A stretch of 10,596 nucleotides of DNA from Neptuniibacter sp. GTDB taxonomy: Bacteria; Pseudomonadota; Gammaproteobacteria; Pseudomonadales; Balneatricaceae. The DNA is taken from assembly GCA_030149405.1 (NCBI GenBank), contig JASBRM010000363.1, forward strand, positions 1 to 10,596, given 5' to 3'. The translations under genes were made by a program, and so were the position numbers. The notes below the pieces were generated by a model. That model searched no databases. It worked only from the letters and a program-made list of their open reading frames with translations, and was not told the origin of the DNA. The first letter of the stretch is position 1; every line of letters begins with the position of its first letter. Below are positions 5,457-10,596 of this stretch, piece after piece.

Positions 5457-6785
5457 TTGAAAATTAAGATTCAGAGCCTCTCGTTAGACCAATTTGAATA
5501 TCTCATCTTGAGGCTTCTGGAAGCAGAGGGATTAAGACAGTCACAGCAAAAATCTGTAGGTGGGCAAAGAACTGTAGATTTTGAGTTGTTAGATGAAAAC
5601 GATAAGAAAGTAGTGGTTGAAGTAAAGCTCAATCAGATTAAACAGTTTACAGCGAATTATACCCGAAATGTTATATCCCAATTGAAGAGGGGAGCAAATA
5701 GCTTAGGAGCAGAAAGGCTAGTTTTTGTTACATCTTCATTAGTGCCAGCTACGGCTCTAAATGAGTTCAGAGAAAATGGTATTGAAGTAAAAGATCTTGT
5801 TTGGTTACTTCAAACACTAGATAAACATTCTGATTTGAGAGAAGAGCTGGAGAAGATCTTTGGTATTTCACTTGCTGAGACAGGCGGGGCTTCAACTGTT
5901 GTTGACATTCAAGAATATCAAGAAGAGATAGTGCTCCACTTTGGCGGAGATAGAAAGAAAATCAATGCTTACACTCTGGCGTCGTCTTTAGTTTCATTAG
6001 CTGATGCAATCAAAGAAGCAAACTCTATAGTAAATCCTGGTTATGAAGTAGAGGTTTTGGTTGAAGCATTTGGGGAGGGTAGTTTTAGAACGATTATTAA
6101 GACTACTTATGCCAGTACAAAAAACCTATTTAGTGCAGACAACCTTAAAACTCTTGCTCTGGGCATACTTGCAACTTTTATATATGAACATGCTATTGCC
6201 CCAGACTCAAATGTTGAAATTAAAGTGGATGATAACCAAGTGATTGTTCAGCAGGGTGAGAAGACTATTATCATTCCTCGTACTGTTTATGATGCTCAAA
6301 AGGAAGTCCAGAAGTCAGATAAATTTCGAGATAGTGTTTCAAAAGCATTTCGTGCAATAGAAAAAGACAAACACGTTACTAATTTTGGTTTAACAAAAAA
6401 GATTGATGATGAAGAACCTGATCTGAAAGTCCTTCAATCCCGTTTTTCATTATTGTCGTCCCCTATCGAAATTGATGAACCACAACGTGAAATACAAGAA
6501 ATAGCAGATCTTCAAATTAAAAGGGCGATATTGGAACGATCAAAAAGGAAATGGGAATTTATATGGAGAGGAATAAAAATATCAGCTCCAGTTATTGATG
6601 ATGGTTTCTATAAAGATTTCTTTGCTCACAAAATCACAGTGGCTCCAGGTGACTCTTTAGAGGCAATACTTAAAATCTATCAAAGTAAAGATGAGGAAAC
6701 AGGAATTTATACGAACTCCAAATATGAGGTGATTGAAGTTCGTAAACATGTACCCAGATTCAGCCAAAGTGAAATTGATGCATAA
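5457..6785 (+). CDS. Mrr-like restriction-endonuclease-domain protein with uncharacterised C-terminal part
   Basis: Protein of 442 residues. Residues 1-125 look like an Mrr-type PD-(D/E)XK nuclease: E14 in the first helix (QFEYLILRLLEAEGL), GGQRTVDFEL with D41, VVVEVKL with E55 and K57, then a helix with VISQL (Q75), and an LVFVTSS strand. Family members cleave modified or foreign DNA. A linker leads to a second part (about 147-435) with alpha/beta segments (INAYTLASSLVSLADAIKEA; EVEVLVEAFGEGSFRTII), a hydrophobic stretch (231-245, LKTLALGILATFIYE) that could be a membrane or buried helix, and a C-terminal beta-rich stretch (WEFIWRGIKISAPVI to KYEVIEVRKHVPR). I do not recognise this part as a named domain. 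The start is TTG at 5457, 6 bases after AAAAGGAAG; the nearby ATG at 5452 runs into a stop at once and an in-frame TAA lies at 5436. The gene is clearly AT-richer than its neighbours, suggesting transfer. Confidence 0.8.
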   Translation: MKIKIQSLSLDQFEYLILRLLEAEGLRQSQQKSVGGQRTVDFELLDENDKKVVVEVKLNQIKQFTANYTRNVISQLKRGANSLGAERLVFVTSSLVPATALNEFRENGIEVKDLVWLLQTLDKHSDLREELEKIFGISLAETGGASTVVDIQEYQEEIVLHFGGDRKKINAYTLASSLVSLADAIKEANSIVNPGYEVEVLVEAFGEGSFRTIIKTTYASTKNLFSADNLKTLALGILATFIYEHAIAPDSNVEIKVDDNQVIVQQGEKTIIIPRTVYDAQKEVQKSDKFRDSVSKAFRAIEKDKHVTNFGLTKKIDDEEPDLKVLQSRFSLLSSPIEIDEPQREIQEIADLQIKRAILERSKRKWEFIWRGIKISAPVIDDGFYKDFFAHKITVAPGDSLEAILKIYQSKDEETGIYTNSKYEVIEVRKHVPRFSQSEIDA

Positions 6786-6881
6786 TATTACTGGGCGTTT
6801 AGGCTCAAATCTATCAAGTGAGTGCATTTAGCTTGATGATGACGGCTTACCAAATTTTTTAGCTCAGCCTTTGGCAGGGCT
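6786..6881. other. Short intergenic region between convergent Mrr-like gene and hicB
   Basis: No gene. It contains two weak inverted repeats, ATCAAG...CTTGAT and CAGCC...GGCTG (about 6867-6884). Neither is followed by a T tract in either direction, so no terminator is called. Confidence 0.5.
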
Positions 6882-6942
6882 GTTCCTAGCCACTCGCAGC
6901 GGTGAAACCGCGTTCTAGTCGCGAAGCGTCCTCGCCGCTGCT
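6882..6942 (-). repeat. Structured dispersed repeat, copy R7
   Basis: On the minus strand: head AGCAGCGGCGAGGACGC, a degenerate first module, a hairpin with arms GCGGT/ACCGC around TTC, and tail GTGGCTAGGAA. It starts one base after the hicB stop codon and has the gene's sense. The T-A replacement of the closing C-G pair in the arms is compensated on both sides. Confidence 0.83.
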
Positions 6943-6943
6943 T

Positions 6944-7384
6944 TTACTCTATCCCCAACTCCCGCATAGCAGCCTTTGCCAGAAAATTCGACCGATTCCC
7001 GTAAAGGCTCTTTTCCTCTACCGCTTTATCAATTTTGCTGATTAAACGGCCTGGAAGGGTAACGTTGATCTTTTGGGCTTTGCCGAGAAAGGGGGCGATA
7101 TCTATATTTACTAACGCCCAGATCCCATCTTCGTAATCCTTTTCATTCTTATAAGCTTCAAGGGTGCTGCCCATAGGAATCTCTTCACCGTCTTCAGCTA
7201 ATGTTTCAAGGTGGAATTCAATAGCATCTTGAACCATAGAAAGCGCTTCTTCATAGGTTGATCCGGCACTGAAGCAGCCAGGGATATCAGGGACTGTTAC
7301 GCCGTAATCGCTGCCGGGTTCTTTGTGAATGCAGACTGGATAGAGCATTGGGGGCCTCGGTTCTTGTCGGTCTAGTGTCGTCAT
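6944..7384 (-). CDS. hicB: HicB-type antitoxin of a HicAB toxin-antitoxin pair
   Basis: Antitoxin of 146 residues that should bind and inhibit HicA and repress the operon. The N-terminal HicB fold (about 13-85) shows MLYPVCIHKEPGSDYGVTVPDIPGC, then STYEEALSMVQDAIEFHLE and a GEEIP segment, as in the degraded-RNase-H-like HicB domain. The C-terminus (about 106-145, INVTLPGRLISKIDKAV to RSNFLAKAAMREL) is a ribbon-helix-helix DNA-binding domain. It follows hicA with an ATGA overlap, supporting translational coupling and the start at 7384. A start at the internal Met 13 (ATG at 7348) would give the more typical HicB N-terminus and cannot be excluded. Repeat R7 abuts its stop codon. Confidence 0.92.
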   Translation of the reverse strand: MTTLDRQEPRPPMLYPVCIHKEPGSDYGVTVPDIPGCFSAGSTYEEALSMVQDAIEFHLETLAEDGEEIPMGSTLEAYKNEKDYEDGIWALVNIDIAPFLGKAQKINVTLPGRLISKIDKAVEEKSLYGNRSNFLAKAAMRELGIE

Positions 7385-7563
7385 TTCAAGCCTGCCTGTT
7401 TGAAAATGCTATTGAGTGTTCCTTTTGGCAGGTCCCGTTTAGGGTGAGGTATTGTGACAATACCTAACTTTATGGGGTGTTTGTATTGGCGATGACTTCC
7501 ACGCGTCCTCACCAGATACCAACCATCAGCTTCCAGTTGCTTGATTAATTCACGGCTATCCAT
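7381..7563 (-). CDS. hicA: HicA-type mRNA interferase toxin
   Basis: Toxin of 60 residues with the complete HicA double-stranded-RNA-binding-like fold: an N-terminal helix (DSRELIKQLEADGWYLVR), the catalytic-histidine motif GSHRQYKHP with H24, then the strand IVTIPHPKRDLPKGTLNSIFKQAG. HicA proteins cleave mRNA independently of the ribosome, or block translation, when not bound by HicB. It is the first gene of the operon and overlaps hicB by 4 bases. Minus-strand AGGA (7570-7573), 6 bases before the ATG, is the likely ribosome binding site. All hallmark residues are present, so the pair looks active. Confidence 0.94.
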   Translation of the reverse strand: MDSRELIKQLEADGWYLVRTRGSHRQYKHPIKLGIVTIPHPKRDLPKGTLNSIFKQAGLK

Positions 7564-7577
7564 GCCAAATCCTAGTT

Positions 7578-7607
7578 TTATAACTCTGTGGTTATGGTTT
7601 GAGTCTA
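7578..7607 (-). promoter_or_regulatory. Possible hicAB promoter with overlapping inverted repeat
   Basis: On the minus strand TAGACT (7602-7607) and TTATAA (7578-7583) are 18 bases apart. The inverted repeat ATAAC (7580-7584), six bases, GTTAT (7591-7595) overlaps the -10 element, the usual place for an autoregulatory operator bound by a ribbon-helix-helix antitoxin. The arms are short. Confidence 0.4.
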
Positions 7608-7613
7608 GCCCAT

Positions 7614-7643
7614 AAAAAAGCCCAGAACAACGTCTGGGCTTTT
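7614..7643 (-). terminator. Intrinsic terminator between valS and hicAB
   Basis: AAAAGCCCAGA (7616-7626) pairs with TCTGGGCTTTT (7633-7643) across a six-base loop. On the minus strand the stem runs into TTTTTT (7614-7619), so it would stop transcripts coming from valS before hicAB. It may also work on the plus strand. Confidence 0.88.
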
Positions 7644-7647
7644 AAGC

Positions 7648-7699
7648 TTTTCCTAGCCACTAGCAGCGGCAAAGCCGCGTTCTCGTAGCGAAGCGTGCT
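7648..7699 (-). repeat. Structured dispersed repeat, copy R8
   Basis: On the minus strand: head AGCACGCTTCGCTACGAG, a hairpin with arms GCGGC/GCCGC around TTT, then TGCTAGTGGCTAGGAAAA. It is a shorter, two-module copy. It lies between two terminator hairpins downstream of valS and has valS sense. Confidence 0.85.
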
Positions 7700-7719
7700 A
7701 GCTACTGAAAATCGAAGCC

Positions 7720-10575
<2,856 letters not shown>

Positions 10576-10596
10576 TGCGCTTTCTTTGCTAAAACT

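Noticed and set aside
5452..5460. ATG at 5452 as start of the Mrr-like gene
   Set aside because: It reads ATG-CTT-TGA and stops at once. The correct frame begins at the TTG at 5457.
6867..6884. CAGCC...GGCTG hairpin as terminator between the Mrr-like gene and hicB
   Set aside because: The arms have only five pairs and no T tract follows on either strand.
542..7699. CRISPR array or tandem repeat as explanation for the recurring motif
   Set aside because: Copies are irregularly spaced, occur in both orientations, vary in length, and have whole genes rather than uniform spacers between them.

Overview
The window looks like a chromosomal segment of a marine-type gammaproteobacterium. Evidence for this is the bacterial ValS and the RhlE-type helicase, the secreted subtilase, moderate base composition and classical Shine-Dalgarno sites. 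An Oceanospirillales-like host would fit, but the genus cannot be fixed from sequence alone.

Layout, left to right: (1) the N-terminal third of a DEAD-box RNA helicase (minus strand, cut by the window edge); (2) a YbaK/EbsC-type aminoacyl-tRNA deacylase (minus); (3) divergently, a secreted S8 serine protease with signal peptide, propeptide, catalytic domain, one fibronectin-III domain and a Gly/Ser-rich Cys-containing tail, closed by a strong terminator; (4) a plus-strand accessory cluster of three genes: an unrecognised multi-pass membrane protein, a membrane-anchored DUF2726 protein with a nuclease-like motif, and an AT-rich Mrr-like endonuclease-domain protein with a large uncharacterised C-terminal part; (5) a minus-strand hicA-hicB toxin-antitoxin pair; (6) valS, minus and complete. 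The conserved informational genes (helicase, deacylase, valS) frame an accessory block at about 3.6-7.6 kb.

The most striking content is not a gene. Eight copies of one structured repeat family occur in 10.6 kb, in both orientations. Each has an AGCACGC-like head, two or three short hairpin modules and a CTAGGAAA-like tail. The hairpin arms change sequence in a compensatory way while the triloop position stays fixed, so structure rather than sequence seems to be kept. Seven copies are intergenic, four of them just after a stop codon or terminator in the same sense as the upstream gene. The eighth lies in frame inside the DUF2726 gene and encodes about 30 residues of its tail.

A second unexplained signal is a 47-base leader duplicated, with 40 identical positions, directly in front of the start codons of the membrane gene and the DUF2726 gene. 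It carries a conserved small hairpin and the ribosome binding site, and suggests coordinated expression of that pair. Together with the Mrr-like gene and hicAB, the block is a reasonable but unproven candidate for a defence-type locus.
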